Notes under the pieces: model-generated | Told to the model about the DNA's origin: nothing | What the model saw: only the letters and a program-made list of their open reading frames with translations | Database searches by the model: none | Program-made: the position numbers and the translations under genes | Shown: in pieces, positions 25,913 to 36,969 of the stretch | How positions within the stretch are numbered: the stretch's first letter is position 1 | Layout: every line of letters starts with the position of its first letter | Source of the DNA: Plasmodiophora brassicae | Lineage: Eukaryota; Endomyxa: Phytomyxea; Phytomyxea; Plasmodiophorida | DNA: 64,000 bases | NCBI GenBank assembly: GCA_036867785.1 | Contig: CP145423.1 | Location: 859,547 to 923,546 of the forward strand | Direction of reading: 5' to 3'

Positions 25913-27514
25913 TCAGTCGCGGTGCTTCTTGGCGACCTTGGAGATGACCTGGTCGGGTCGCACGCAGCACATGCTGTCGAGGCAGGCCTGCCCATCGGAG
26001 CAGATGGGCTCCGAGCACGGGTTCCCAGACACCATGTGCGGGTTGCCCTGGCGGATATCGGCGCCCGGTTGCAAGCGCTCCGGCTGGATCGTCGACGAGT
26101 GAATATCGAACGCGTGCAGCATGAACTTGAGCCTGTCGCATATGACGCCGAAATCGGCGTCGGCCCCGATGCAGACGTGGACCGATGCGACGAACTTGGA
26201 CGACGTCAGCGCCCAGATGTGCAGCTCGTGGACCTCGTGGACGCCTTCGACCTTGAGCATCTCACAGATGAGCTGCCGGGGGCGGATATGGTCGGGCGTC
26301 TGCTGCAGGAGGATGATGCTGGCTTCCTTGACGAGCGGCACGGTCGTTACGATGATGATGACCGAGATGACGATCGCCGAGACGGGGTCCGCCCACAGGC
26401 GCCAATCGCCCTGGCAGTACTTGATGATCAACGAGCTGACGATCACGGCGATGTTCGTCAGCGCGTCGCCAATGACGTGGACGACAACGCCCCGCAGGTT
26501 CAGGTTCGACGGCAGGCACCGGGACATCAGCGAGCGCGATTGCCCGTGCCCGTCGTCGTGCGCGTGTGCGTCATCCGCACCGGCGGGCCCGTGCGAATGC
26601 CCGTGCCCGTGCCCGTGCCCGAACAGGACCATCCCGAAGATGCTGAGCGCCAGGCCGACAACGCAGACGATGATGAGCAGGTCGGCGTTGGCGGCCAGGC
26701 GCTGGTCGCCCTGCCCTTCCAGGAACTTGTTGATCGCGTCGAGCACCATGGTCAGACAGATGCTGAGCATGAACGTGGCGTTCATCAGGGAGGCGATCAC
26801 CTCCATGCGGACCTGCCCGTACGTGCGCCGGTACGAGGTCGGCTTCCGAGCCGCCTTCATGGCGTAGTAGCCGACGAGCAGGGCGATCAGGTCGCTGAAC
26901 ATGTGCATGGCGTCGGCGACCAGCGCCAAGGACCCAGTCAGCGTGCCGAAGATGAGCTCCACGAAGAAGTAGATGGCGGTCAGGAGGAACATGGCCACGA
27001 AGCGCAGCGTCAACCCGTCACGATACCAGGGTACATCGGTATGGTCGTCGACGTGGTCCCCCTCGTGGTCGTACATGTGCTTGCGGTATAGCGGTCGGAC
27101 GGGCACGTCAACGGGATCGTGATCGCCATGCGACGCGTGACGACCAGCAACGTTGGTCAGCTGGACGCTGGGTGCGACGGTCTCGTCGATCTCGTTGGCG
27201 TCGTCGGCCGTCTCGGCCATGACCCTCCAACTGGGCGCCCGTTCGGGGACGGGTGTCACTGACGGCGATGGCGTTGCACCGCCTACCGCCGCAGCTGATC
27301 CGGTGCCTTCCATCCGTCCCTGCAGAGTATACGGGCGGCCGCGTCTGATGCAAATGCCTTTTCTGCGAGTGAGACTGGGCCGGCTACGCTGACCAGGCTC
27401 ATATGCAACCGGAACTTGAACGTCCTGTGGGTACACGGGTGACTCACGGGCCGTGACGTCACGCTTCGATACGATGGCCGTTGTGTCGCGCTCGGATGAG
27501 TGCCGGCCTGACAC
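25913..27514 (-). CDS. CDF family zinc transporter (ZnT-like)
   Basis: A 533-codon frame for a cation diffusion facilitator, a Zn2+/H+ antiporter of plasma or organelle membrane. It has six helices, with the metal-site motifs HMFSD (HxxxD) in helix 2 and HVIGD (HxxxD) in helix 5. Between helices 4 and 5 is a His-rich loop (GHGHGHGHSHG and HAHDDGHG) typical of zinc carriers. The C-terminal domain has VHELHIWALTS, as in ZnT1-type proteins, and a Cys-containing tail (CSEPICSDGQACLDSMCC). The first ~100 residues are poorly conserved, so the true start may be an internal ATG such as the one at MAETADDANE. No intron is needed. ZnT1-like identity within the family is an inference. Confidence 0.92.
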   Translation of the reverse strand: MSGRHSSERDTTAIVSKRDVTARESPVYPQDVQVPVAYEPGQRSRPSLTRRKGICIRRGRPYTLQGRMEGTGSAAAVGGATPSPSVTPVPERAPSWRVMAETADDANEIDETVAPSVQLTNVAGRHASHGDHDPVDVPVRPLYRKHMYDHEGDHVDDHTDVPWYRDGLTLRFVAMFLLTAIYFFVELIFGTLTGSLALVADAMHMFSDLIALLVGYYAMKAARKPTSYRRTYGQVRMEVIASLMNATFMLSICLTMVLDAINKFLEGQGDQRLAANADLLIIVCVVGLALSIFGMVLFGHGHGHGHSHGPAGADDAHAHDDGHGQSRSLMSRCLPSNLNLRGVVVHVIGDALTNIAVIVSSLIIKYCQGDWRLWADPVSAIVISVIIIVTTVPLVKEASIILLQQTPDHIRPRQLICEMLKVEGVHEVHELHIWALTSSKFVASVHVCIGADADFGVICDRLKFMLHAFDIHSSTIQPERLQPGADIRQGNPHMVSGNPCSEPICSDGQACLDSMCCVRPDQVISKVAKKHRD

Positions 27515-27724
27515 GCTGCGCGATTAGCCAAATGGCCATTGAATCCGAGCTCTGGATAGGAAGACAGGTCCGCCCAACCGATCCGCTGGATATTCCGGGT
27601 CGCTTATGTTTTCAAATGAGGGATCCGCTACATTCACGTGAGGTCATCCCGTCGGGCGTATAGCGTAACTGTGTTGGTTTTAGAGCGTTCCAGCATGCAG
27701 AGATACGGATTGGAAACCTGTAAG

Positions 27725-28672
27725 TCAACTCCCGGATCTGGTGTTGGCGGTGGTTCCGTCACGAGTGTAGCGCAGAGGGACATTGAGACACACGCGCCAC
27801 TTGTTGCTCGCGTACAGGAGCGCCACTGTGTTGACGAACACGTCAAGGGCGTATAGCATGGGGACGCGGACGCCCGGCTCTGTTGACCCAGAGACACCCT
27901 CGCTGGAGGCTGACACGCACACGAGCACGACAAGGGACGTTGTCGTCGCCACAGAACACGAGATCAGGTTGGTCGTCGCCGTACGGACAAGGTCGCGCTG
28001 CCGACGGTACCTTTCATCGTGCAACGTGTTGTTGATCGTCGATCCTGTCGTCGATGCGTCTGACACGGGCTGAAGCGATCCAGAAGTGCTGGCAACCGCT
28101 TGGTTCCGCGGCTGAACAACGATCCTGCGAGCCACGTTACGCATGCTGGAGATATGCTGTAGGACCGCGACGGTGAACAGGTACATGTACGACGTCGACA
28201 GGGACATGTCAGTGCTCATCCAGGCCATAGCCATCAGCCAATGAACGCTAATCGAGCATTCCTGCGCTTCGGTTAACGTGCCTCTCGTGACAATCGCCCC
28301 GGATACCAGGAGTGTCAGCGAACTGATCTGCGTCACAAGGAGAATCCAGTTCCGAAAGGTGTCGTTGGATTTGTCGCCAAGATCGGATTTCCGGATCAGG
28401 AACGTGTACACCATGTACTTGAGGACGATAAACGTGCAGGTGGACGTCGTTGCAAACGCCTGACAAGCGGTGGCTGAAATGGGCCTTATCGTATGCAAGA
28501 ACAATGCCGACAGCCATGCGGTCTGAGACCAAAGCAGGCTCGTGAGGATTTGCACCATGCCCTTCAGCTTCCCCTGCGTATAGAGCTGCCAGGCAGATAC
28601 CGTTGCAACCATGGCCGTAGGCATGACGCTTCCCAACAACACGCCGATAACGATAACGGGTCCCATCGTCAT
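27725..28672 (-). CDS. Multi-helix membrane protein, receptor-like
   Basis: A 315-codon frame with about seven hydrophobic segments, for example IVIGVLLGSVMPTAMVATVS, WILLVTQISSLTLLVSGAIV, STSYMYLFTVAVLQHISS and SCSVATTTSLVVLVCVSAS. A Ser/Thr-rich loop (about residues 195-225) lies before the sixth segment. Topology and length fit a seven-helix receptor, but I see no family motif. It could be a distant relative in kind, not in sequence, of the split membrane gene at 7.6 kb. Confidence 0.6.
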   Translation of the reverse strand: MTMGPVIVIGVLLGSVMPTAMVATVSAWQLYTQGKLKGMVQILTSLLWSQTAWLSALFLHTIRPISATACQAFATTSTCTFIVLKYMVYTFLIRKSDLGDKSNDTFRNWILLVTQISSLTLLVSGAIVTRGTLTEAQECSISVHWLMAMAWMSTDMSLSTSYMYLFTVAVLQHISSMRNVARRIVVQPRNQAVASTSGSLQPVSDASTTGSTINNTLHDERYRRQRDLVRTATTNLISCSVATTTSLVVLVCVSASSEGVSGSTEPGVRVPMLYALDVFVNTVALLYASNKWRVCLNVPLRYTRDGTTANTRSGS

Positions 28673-29497
28673 CGGAAAGTCAAACCCGCTTACCCCTACG
28701 TTATCAGATGCGTATAGAGAGTACTGACCAGGCCCTAGAGCTAGGGTGTTCAGTCATGTGACGGTGTGTGATCTGTGACCACTCCTGGAATACAACATCC
28801 GTACAACAGCGGTTATTCCAATGGGACTGCTGCGGTATGTTTCTGGTCCAAACGCTTGACAGTTGCACCATCTTTTCGGGTATAGGCGTGGCCACTTCAT
28901 CGCGATCCCTGGCCTGAGGCGGATTCATCCAGGGAGCTCTCACTGTCTCCTAATTCCAAGGACGGGCCACCGTTAACGGCGGCCCGTCCTTGGAATTAGG
29001 AGGTTGCCATTCACTTCAAGCTGGCGGTCCGGTACAGGCCGATTTACCGGTATCGATGGCGGCTTCGCGATCGGCAGGGCTGTGGATGGACGATGTTTGC
29101 GGGTCAACGGCGCCACCAAGTCGCCCCAGCAATCTGGGGCGGACTCCCCGCGGCTTTACTTTAGGGCCAGCTTCATATACTTAGGCGGCGCGATGAGTTT
29201 TTGGCCGCCTCATGTCGGCCCGTTATAAACGGCGATTCTCCAGTGTGCCTTGTGCGGCCACCGGATCCGTCGTCGTCATTGGGCACGCGATCACTTCGGT
29301 GAGTCACGGCTCTATGGGTTGTGGTGGTGAGCCGCACAGCCACGATTTCGAGAATCGACATGCGACGTAGAACTACCAGGCCCTTGTCGCCACCTCCATT
29401 CTCAGAACGCCACGTCCGCCGCGTCTGTTGTCGTCGAGTTCGAACACCCCTGTTCGTCTGAGGCCATCAGCCCAACCGCTACGAAGAAAGTTGGGCA
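28673..29497. other. Intergenic with palindrome
   Basis: No supported gene. It contains the palindrome at 28947-29002 described separately. Confidence 0.5.
28947..29002. repeat. Perfect 22-base-arm palindrome
   Basis: Arms 28947-28968 and 28981-29002 are exact reverse complements; each reads through taattccaagg / ccttggaatta. The 12-base spacer contains ccgttaacgg, itself palindromic, so the whole could extrude as a cruciform or fold as a strong hairpin in RNA. Function unknown. Confidence 0.92.
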
Positions 29498-30236
29498 GCA
29501 CACCTTCCAGATGATGACCCTGTCCGATGAAAGTGCGAGTCATGGTTCAATGAGTATCTGTCGACGAGGCCGTCCAAGGTACTTTTGAAATCGAATCAAT
29601 GCGGCAATTAGGCGCTAACTAAGTTTCTGGCGAATGCTCTGTAGGGGCCAAATTAAAAACAGACGAAGAGACGCTCGAACGTATGAACACAGGCGACCTT
29701 CGCCCCGATCCGTATTCAGGCAGTTTGCCTTACAAGTTTGGGAACGCCTTTCACTTCACGCTGTGCACATTGTTTGTTGCTCAACACGATGCAGCGAATT
29801 TTCGACATGGTAGATTGCCCTGCCGATAAACAGGACATGCATATCGAGCAGGAATTTCGAGCAGGTACCGTGCCATGAGGTATGAGTATCACGTCCTTCT
29901 TATCGGCAAAGCAATCTACCATGTCGAAAATTCGCTGCATCGTGCTGAGCCACAAACAATGTAGAGTACACAGCGTGAAGTGAAAGGCGTTCCCAAACTG
30001 GTAAGGCAAACTGCCTGAATACGGATCGGGGCGAAGGTCGCCTGTGTTCATACGTTCGAGCGTCTCTTCGTCTGTTTTTAATTTGGCCCCTACAGAGCAT
30101 TCGTCAGTTAGCGCCTAATTGCCGCATTGATTCGATTTCAAAAGTACCTTGGACGACCTCGTCGAAACGTCGACCAACGTCTGGTGATCGTCTCTCGCAC
30201 TTTCGTCCGACATGGTCATCATCTGGAAGGTGTGCC
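29498..30236. repeat. Large inverted repeat, ~340-base arms
   Basis: Left arm about 29498-29836, right arm about 29892-30236, spacer ~55 bases. Outer ends carry cacaccttccagatgatga and its complement; inner ends carry gacatggtagattgc and its complement. The arms differ at scattered bases. The right arm reads on the minus strand as coding-like sequence (NTGDLRPDPYSGSLPYQF, then TMQRIFDMVDCFADKK), so one arm may derive from an exon. It may be a fold-back element or an inverted exon duplication. Confidence 0.85.
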
Positions 30237-30303
30237 CAGGTCCTTCATAGAGGTTGCGCCCCATGTATATCGTCTGCTGGTGGCCATTGCTGTGATTGAG
30301 CAT
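29870..30303 (-). CDS. Unassigned coding-like pieces
   Basis: Two adjacent minus-strand frames. 30303-30115 has MLNHSNGHQQTIYMGRNLYE and MSDESARDDHQTLVDVS; 30100-29870 has RMNTGDLRPDPYSGSLPYQF and RIFDMVDCFADKK. Amino-acid use looks protein-like, and a short intron between them is possible. No family recognised. They overlap the right arm of the inverted repeat. Confidence 0.3.
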
Positions 30304-30612
30304 GGGCTGTTGGCGTCAAGGCCTATGCACATCCATACGGGGCCAATCACTATCATCAGCTGATGTCAGCTGCCGTCAGGCACAGGTAAATGCAATGCAC
30401 GTCACGTGCATTACTATGATCGTACCCTTGCGTTCACGTGCTGCGGTTTAGGTGCGACTACAGTGCTGAATATGCTTGCAACAAGGGCGATCCCTTACTG
30501 TTTGGGCAGCGTCGGTATTCGTGAATGGATTCGGCTGCCAACAAGATGGTGGTGGAATTCGTCGACGGTTCACGAAAGCGGGGAGCGCATCTCTGACGAT
30601 CTTCTGTGCTAG

Positions 30613-31375
30613 CTCCACCATCACTTTGTAACGAAGGATTGTGCGTCCGTCAACGATCATCCTTGGGTGATGAACTATCTCCAAGCATGCGAGTCGTTTG
30701 CCGATGCAGCCAACGCCTCAATCAGCAACTACGACGAAATTTTCTGTGCTCTGGGCCAGTTCGATACGTTCTGTCGTGACCGGTTCGGGACCCACCTGGT
30801 TTCCGATGAGGCCACCGTTTACCAAAGCGCCCAGATGGTATGTGCATTAGACCCACATAGCATTGCTATTCTCTGAGATTATGTTGAACTCGCAGGGCAT
30901 GTGACCTGGAAAGCTCGAAACGAGAACACAACCAACGACAACAACTACGCCGCTGTTGCAGACCCTCAGAGCAACGTGTACCTTGGCGACATTGGCCGAC
31001 TGTTGCGCATCGAAATGCCACGTGTTGTCGATGAAGACCATGCATCCCTGACACCGTTGACGCTGGATTTATTTCAATGCACAAGGTTGGCGTATTTAAC
31101 TCGTGTGTTCAACCTCGCTGTATATCTCTAATGTTGTTGTACTGTTAGCTGGGTTGACATGATTCCGTATCCGACATCCGGCAACATTCCCCGGTACGTT
31201 AACCTTCAGAAGGGCCGACGTACCCTTGGCGTTTCGAATAGCCCGCTGTTCCCAGTCGAGCACGCCATACCGACCAATGTGGTGTTGGTGCCTAGCGCTC
31301 TGCCACGAGACCCACGTCGCAGACCGCGAGTCCCTACTCACCTGGTGTGCTTGCTTTCCAGAGCAAATACCACGG
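30613..31375 (+). CDS. Unassigned gene piece, possibly transposase C-terminus
   Basis: Three plus-strand exon-like blocks: 30613-30837 (NYLQACESFADAANASISNY), about 30896-31083 (VYLGDIGRLLRIEMPRVVDE, LDLFQCTR) and about 31147-31370 (WVDMIPYPTSGNIPRYVNLQ, VEHAIPTNVVLVPSAL). The order of a 'G.i..l...' block, a W-rich block and a 'hxxPxxVvhvP' ending recalls the C-terminal region of TNP2/KDZ-type DNA transposases. This is pattern resemblance only. The first two blocks do not join in frame at the splice sites I can see. A plain host gene is the alternative. Confidence 0.35.
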
Positions 31376-31399
31376 CTGCTGGCATGGTGACAACATCAA

Positions 31400-31822
31400 C
31401 ACGTTGTTGAACGTATTGCTGCTCGTCTGAACAATACCTGTCGTAATACACTGTTTGGCCGTCGATGAACGAAGCGATGCCCTACCGGACTTCTTGAGTG
31501 CATCTCCAATGCATGCATATAGGTATGTTTGTGATAAGACAAATGTATCTTCGATGCATCACCTGTCAGATACGTCGCCGATACATCGAGCAAAAACATA
31601 ACTCCTCTGCATCGGATTTCGATCCTGAGCTCCTGACACTGAATCAGGTGGAGCAAACGGTTAAACCAGAGTACGTGTCGTCCCTGCTTCATGGTTTGTC
31701 GAATCGTCGCGTTGTCGCTTCTCAGGCAGGATGCGCCGACCCCATGTGTATACGACAGCGATCAGTGGCACAAGGAACGCGAAGACAAACACACGTACGG
31801 TTATTGAGGTCAATTGATGCTA
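31400..31822. other. No clear gene
   Basis: AT-richer stretch with short frames on both strands and no consistent exon. Confidence 0.4.
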
Positions 31823-32456
31823 CTAGCATACAGTATATATACTCGTAGTCGACCTACGTGCCGGGACATCGCACGTTTTAGGCGACATTACCCTCGCCGC
31901 TGTTAACTCCAGGCTTACAGCATAGTATCGAGTCTCCGGCTGTAGGACGATGGCAACATCGACGTCCACCTTTCCGGTCCCGGATGGCATCCTGATCATC
32001 ATCACTACCAGGCCGGCACCGGCTATCAGTCTACTACGTACCATCGACGCCTGCCCAAACTAAAACGTACCAGTATTGGGTATTCCACTTGCAGAACGTG
32101 CATCGATGACGTCAGTGTGCGATTGCAGATACCTATGATTGTACATAAACGATGCGGCTCGGGGCAGACTCGGCATCCCATTCCATGCCAATGATCACAT
32201 ATTGCCATCCATGTCCTTGCCCAATGCGCGCTGGTGGAGGCCAGCGCACGTATATGACGTGTGGTCGTACGCAAGACGAGCACGCCCCGCCCCCCTCGTA
32301 TGGTAGCAGCAGCTTGCTCAGGAGGCTTTCCTTGATGACTGCCTCGGATCCAAAGATCTTCATTGGAACGACCACGAAGGGCTGGCCCTGCTGTTGCTCC
32401 ATGTAAAACCCGTCGCATGACATGCACTTGCCAGCAGCAACGTTGTCGAACATCAC
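31823..32456 (-). CDS. Unassigned coding-like pieces
   Basis: The frame from 32456 (MMFDNVAAGKCMSCDGFYME, then VVVPMKIFGSEAVIKESLL) looks coding and has a CxxC pair. A second frame at 32044-31823 (LVVMMIRMPSGTGKVDVDVA, then YYAVSLELTAARVMS) is also protein-like. They may be exons of one minus-strand gene; I cannot name it or fix borders. Confidence 0.3.
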
Positions 32457-32800
32457 TCATCACCAGGTGGCATGCGAAGGTTGCACAGCGGTATCTGCGA
32501 CTGGCACTGCCGGCATCGGCATGGAATGGTGCTCCAAGGACGACCCCTGGAGAATGGTCGCCTCGAAATCAGGGCTTCCATTAGCGCTATATTCACGCCA
32601 TTCGCACTGCCCAGTGGGACTTGCTGACCTGAGAAAACGGTCCTGCTACGTCCGTACGTATTTCATCGTGGCCACGCCACTGGCACCGTGCTGACAACGC
32701 AGTGCGCGTGCCGCGTCGGCTCGGGATGACGGAGTGCGGGACGGCGGCGCGCGGTGCCCCGGTGCTGCGGACACCTGCTAAACATCCCTGCCGACGGCCC

Positions 32801-34136
32801 ATGATGCGCGCCGCTCTCGCCGTCCTACTGCCACTCATCGTCGTCTGCAACGCCGTCAAACGGTGCGCCACCAGGTCCTGCATCTGTTGTCGATGCGCAC
32901 CTGAACGTGCCGGTTCGACCGTATAGGGAGAATGTCGGCGGCCCTGCCGACCGCCGCGTCAGCATATACGACGCCGTCGTGCTACTGGAAGCGGCGCGGT
33001 CGTCCCTCTGCGAAGCTGACCTCACCGTCCTCAATGTTGGCCTGTGCTTCGGTACCGAGGCGTTCTCGCGCATCCCCAGGCCGTCGGGTGACCGCCCGAC
33101 CGACAATCGCGCATCTTGCGAGCCTATTCGTCATGGGCCAAACGCAGCAGTGTTCACGTCCGCGTTCCGTCTCCTAGAGCGCCGCCTGATCAAAGACTTG
33201 CTTTTTAAAAAGGAGGTGATCGTCGGCGTGTACAGATGGGCCGACCGGATCTTGAACGATGCCGAAAGACAGGCGGTCGCGCCACCGCGTCGTGCTCGTC
33301 CTGTCTCTCCCGGCAGCACTGACCAGTTGGCTTCCGCCGTCCGCGCGCTCCGGACCGACCATGTGCTCCGGTTCGGTCGCGATCTCCTTACGAGGAACGA
33401 CTTTGCGATCCGCGATGCAAACTTCGTCGACCTGCCCGTGCAACGCTTCTGGAATGTGGCCCGTGTGCCTGTCGATGACCTGATGAATGCGATATCCGAG
33501 ACCGCGAACCAGATCTCGGCGTCGCGGTTGATGCTGCATCAGCTGATCGCTGACCGACTGATCCTGTATGACGTGTACACCCGGGTTCTGGACCTGGCCT
33601 CTTCGGTATGCAGTTTGGCAGAGGACGCCATTGCGACGAACACCGACCGAACGTCGCCAACGACAGGCCCGGTGATGGTTTCGCGGCTTCGTCTCCTAAT
33701 CGGCCGCGTGCGCCTGCTGGTTGACCAGATTGAGTACATGGGCGTCCTGTACAAGGATGCGCTGGAGCGCCTCGAGCAAGCGCACAAGTACATCCAGCAG
33801 AGTCTGGAGGCGTGCTGTGGTTCGCTGCTGTGTGAGGAAGTGCTCGGGGCGTCGGCAGAGACATCGACTCCTGCACCTATGCAGTATGCTGCCTCTACGT
33901 CGACAGGCATAGAGCCGTTGTCTGCGGAGGCGTGCGGTTCTGTCGTAACCCACACGGGCAACAGCCCACTATTGCCATTTGACCAAGGTACGGATGCGAC
34001 TGTGCGTCCCGAGGTGGTGGACATAATTGTCCAAGCCGTCATGAACCCAAGCCCTGCTCTGCGAGGATTGCTTGCTGGAATGCCCCAATCAGGTACGTAC
34101 GTGGACGGACTGTGGCGGTGTCGGCCCTGTGGATGA
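32801..34136 (+). CDS. Secreted or membrane-associated helical protein, unknown
   Basis: The ATG at 32801/32804 opens a signal peptide (MMRAALAVLLPLIVVCNA). The main frame, about 32850-34136 and over 400 codons, is in another phase, so a short intron or a frame change lies near 32850-32885. The body is mostly helical and rich in L, R and D: RVSIYDAVVLLEAARSSLCE, RRLIKDLLFKKEVIVGVYRW, LVDQIEYMGVLYKDALERLE. There are Cys clusters (CCGSLLCEE) and a Ser/Thr-rich tail. No family recognised. An extra 3' exon may lie at 34090-34258. A secreted effector-like role is a guess from the signal peptide only. Confidence 0.5.
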
Positions 34137-34632
34137 CATCGTCGATGTTCGCGCAGCCACCATCGCCAAAGAGCTTCTCGCGTGCGTTGTGTGTACTGGT
34201 GACCGGCGGACAACCATGGAAACGTCGCCGACGGTGACCATCAAGGACGACCGCTGCTGATTCGGACGCACCGATCTCGATGTCTCGGGCGGCTTTTCAG
34301 GCGTCGCTATATACCGGGACCTTCTTTGCAGGATTCAGCTGGTTCTGTCTACTCGTTGGAGTGCTCGACGCTGTGGAAGATGTGTGTTCATATGGGTAGA
34401 CCGTGCTGAGTGCCGGCGGTGTACGCCTGGACGTCGTGGTTAGGCAACACCTGGAGGACGCTTCGTTGCAGGCGATCCCGACGTCGTGCTGCGGTGCGGC
34501 GTGAGGTCGCTTGGGCGGATGGCGGTGCGATGCACATGTCTGAAGGGCGGCGTAGTCATGCGATTCGGTCCCGTCTACGCGCCGGTATTGATTAGGTACT
34601 CCTATTGAGTATCTGGTGCAGCCCGTTGGCTA
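34137..34632. other. Intergenic, little seen
   Basis: Short frames only. May include the last exon of the gene to the left and the promoter of the gene to the right. Confidence 0.4.
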
Positions 34633-36458
34633 TTGTCGGCGGCCAGCGGGTCCGCGGCGGTCATTGTGCCACGACGCAGGGGCATTCGACGTCGCCCTGG
34701 CGGGATGAATGCGTCCGAAATGATCAGGAAGAACGCGGCCGAATTGCTGGCCCCGTTTGTTTTGGGAGACGCTGAGCCGACCGTGAGGGACCTATATTGG
34801 ATCGCTTTCGACGACGAGGTACAACAGAACGGCTGTTTCCAGGAAACTTGTCTAGACCTACTAGATGTGCAACTCTCGAATATGAAGGACGATATCAGGC
34901 GTTTAGAGCTGCACCATCTCCTAAGTTGCATGTCGGCTGATGTCGGGCTATTCCTTGGACCATGCCCTGTTAAGTGTCGGTTCGGGAGACGCATCTTTGA
35001 GCTCGCACTCGGCGATACAACACATCGGTTTCCTGAAGGCACTCTTGAAGACACCCGTTTGATATTCGCTGATGAGGCGACGCAGTTCGTTTTGAAGAAG
35101 TTGACGCTGAAGCGAGAGTACGTATAATAGTGCACGGTTTAGACGTCCGTATTTGAAACACTCCTACCCAGGCGCAACGCCAAGCTCCTTCGCGCTCGAC
35201 AGATATCAGGTATATCGCCATTGCACATCTGAGTTATGTTGTATTGGACTACTCTTTGCATACTAACATGCGTCAATCACGCAGAGCACCTATCGGACCA
35301 CGAACTGGATGATCGCGTCGAACAAGGACATGAGTCCAACCCGGAGGGGGATGTACCCGGGAACACGAATCATCAGTACGCGACTCCTTGCAAATCTTTT
35401 ACGTTACTCAATAGCTGATTCACGATTGCTCTACCGTAATAGGTTCAAGCGCGACGGTGTGTTGCATTAACATAAACTGTCTCCAACAGCCACGCCTGAC
35501 GGTCATTGTTGAATCGTGCAGGTCAGCCTTCATGCGGTGCACCGGAGATTGATAATCATCAGTATGCTTCGTGCGATCCTGTTACTATTTGCCTGAATGT
35601 GTGTTTGTCATCGTACTGTAGGATCGAACCAGCCTGCAGCACCATGCTCGTCGGTATGTATCCTTGAACGCCGCCGCGTCCCAGGTCCTGCGGCTTCTGA
35701 CTGGCGTTATCGACTCTTAAGAGTGCCCATTGGAGGAAGAACAGTACTTTGAGGCTGAAACGGCCTACAATGCTCCACGGTACGCGTCATCCAATTCCAT
35801 TCTCATGTTGATCTTATCGGAGTATGCTGCTGTATAGGTCCACGCGTCGTACCGAAGGCAATGGTATGTTTCTGCAATCAACGTCTCGTCCATTCCGCGC
35901 GTGTCTGACTCGCATTCTCCCAACGTGTAGGGCTACACTCAGACGATGATCAGGACGATTCATCGGAGCGGTGAGTTTCCTTAGTACTCGGTAACGCGCG
36001 ACTCATTTGAACTCATTCTGCTTTCCGGTTAAGGTCCAGAGTAATGGTATTGCCCGTTGCAACAGGTATCACCTATTTGAACATATTACGAGTGTTACTT
36101 ATCGTTATTTGCATGATTGCAGGCCCTTCTACGCAGGATGCTTCCAGGTCCCGACGTCGCTCATCAAGTAAGTGACAGAACTGTATGCAATGATTGCCTT
36201 TGGTGATCGCACGTTGCAGGCCGTCCCGTTACAATAGACAGCGTGACGGCGAAGCGTCATAAGCCGGCGTCCGCGTTCATTGTGAACGGCGTGGACCATC
36301 GAAAGTACCCGGTAGTCGACAGCAAAGGGCAACTCGTCGAAGAGAACAAGAACACGCCTTATTGGCGAGCGATCAAGTGTCGCGTGTGCGAGCAGCGTTT
36401 CGCAGACCCTGGTCGTCGCAGGCAGCACGAAACGTCCTGTTACGAAAGTCGCCTCTGA
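34633..36458 (+). CDS. Unknown protein with C-terminal C2H2-like zinc finger, micro-exons
   Basis: The first exon, about 34633-35125, begins at the ATG at 34633 or at the in-frame ATG giving MNASEMIRKNAAELLAPFV, and contains LYWIAFDDEVQQNGCFQETC and HHLLSCMSADVGLFLG. It is followed by a string of small exons bounded by ag and gt: 35285-35375 (EHLSDHELDDRVEQGHESNP), then about 35720-35780 (EEEQYFEAETAYNAP), 35932-35972 (LHSDDDQDDSSE) and 36121-36165. They code an acidic Ser/Asp-rich linker. The last exon, about 36218-36458, codes NGVDHRKYPVVDSKG and the finger CRVCEQRFADPGRRRQHETSC (Cys-x2-Cys ... His-x4-Cys). DNA or RNA binding is likely from the finger; the rest is unknown. Confidence 0.5.
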
Positions 36459-36965
36459 CGCCACCCATGTGTTCCATGTATTACCCCGAATATATCTTCT
36501 GGCCCGATACTTCTCAAGGTGCTGACACGGCCTGTCGGCATTCTGCACGAGGCGCAGGCGTTCGGACATGGTGTCCACAGCAGCAATCCGCCCGGGCGGC
36601 AGCCGACGAGCTGGGCGATACGCCGACGACTACCAGACGCGAATGCAGATCGATGTACGACGTAGCCTAACGTGGCGATTCCCTGCCGCACGGCGCACCG
36701 GCGTGTCGTCGCAGGCTTCGTAGCGTCTTGTGGCATAGAACGGCGGTTCTAAGCACCAGGCAGCTGGTCGTCGACCCGCTGGGCAGCCCGTCTATTCAGC
36801 AAGCGTCCCGACACACGGCATGCAGGAAGGTTGGGTCGACAGCAGGGACGAAGCGATTGCTGCCCCGGTGCTAGCTGCCTAAACCAGTTGCCGCAAGGAG
36901 GCGCTTTCTCTCTTGTGCAATGCTACCTCCTATGAGTAATGATGTTCACCATTAATAGTTCGTCC
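36459..36965. other. Intergenic, little seen
   Basis: Short overlapping frames on both strands and no supported exon. Confidence 0.4.
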
Positions 36966-36969
36966 GTTG

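Noticed and set aside
25880-27091. 403-codon plus-strand frame opposite the zinc transporter
   Set aside because: A shadow frame; the minus strand codes the CDF helices and HxxxD motifs.
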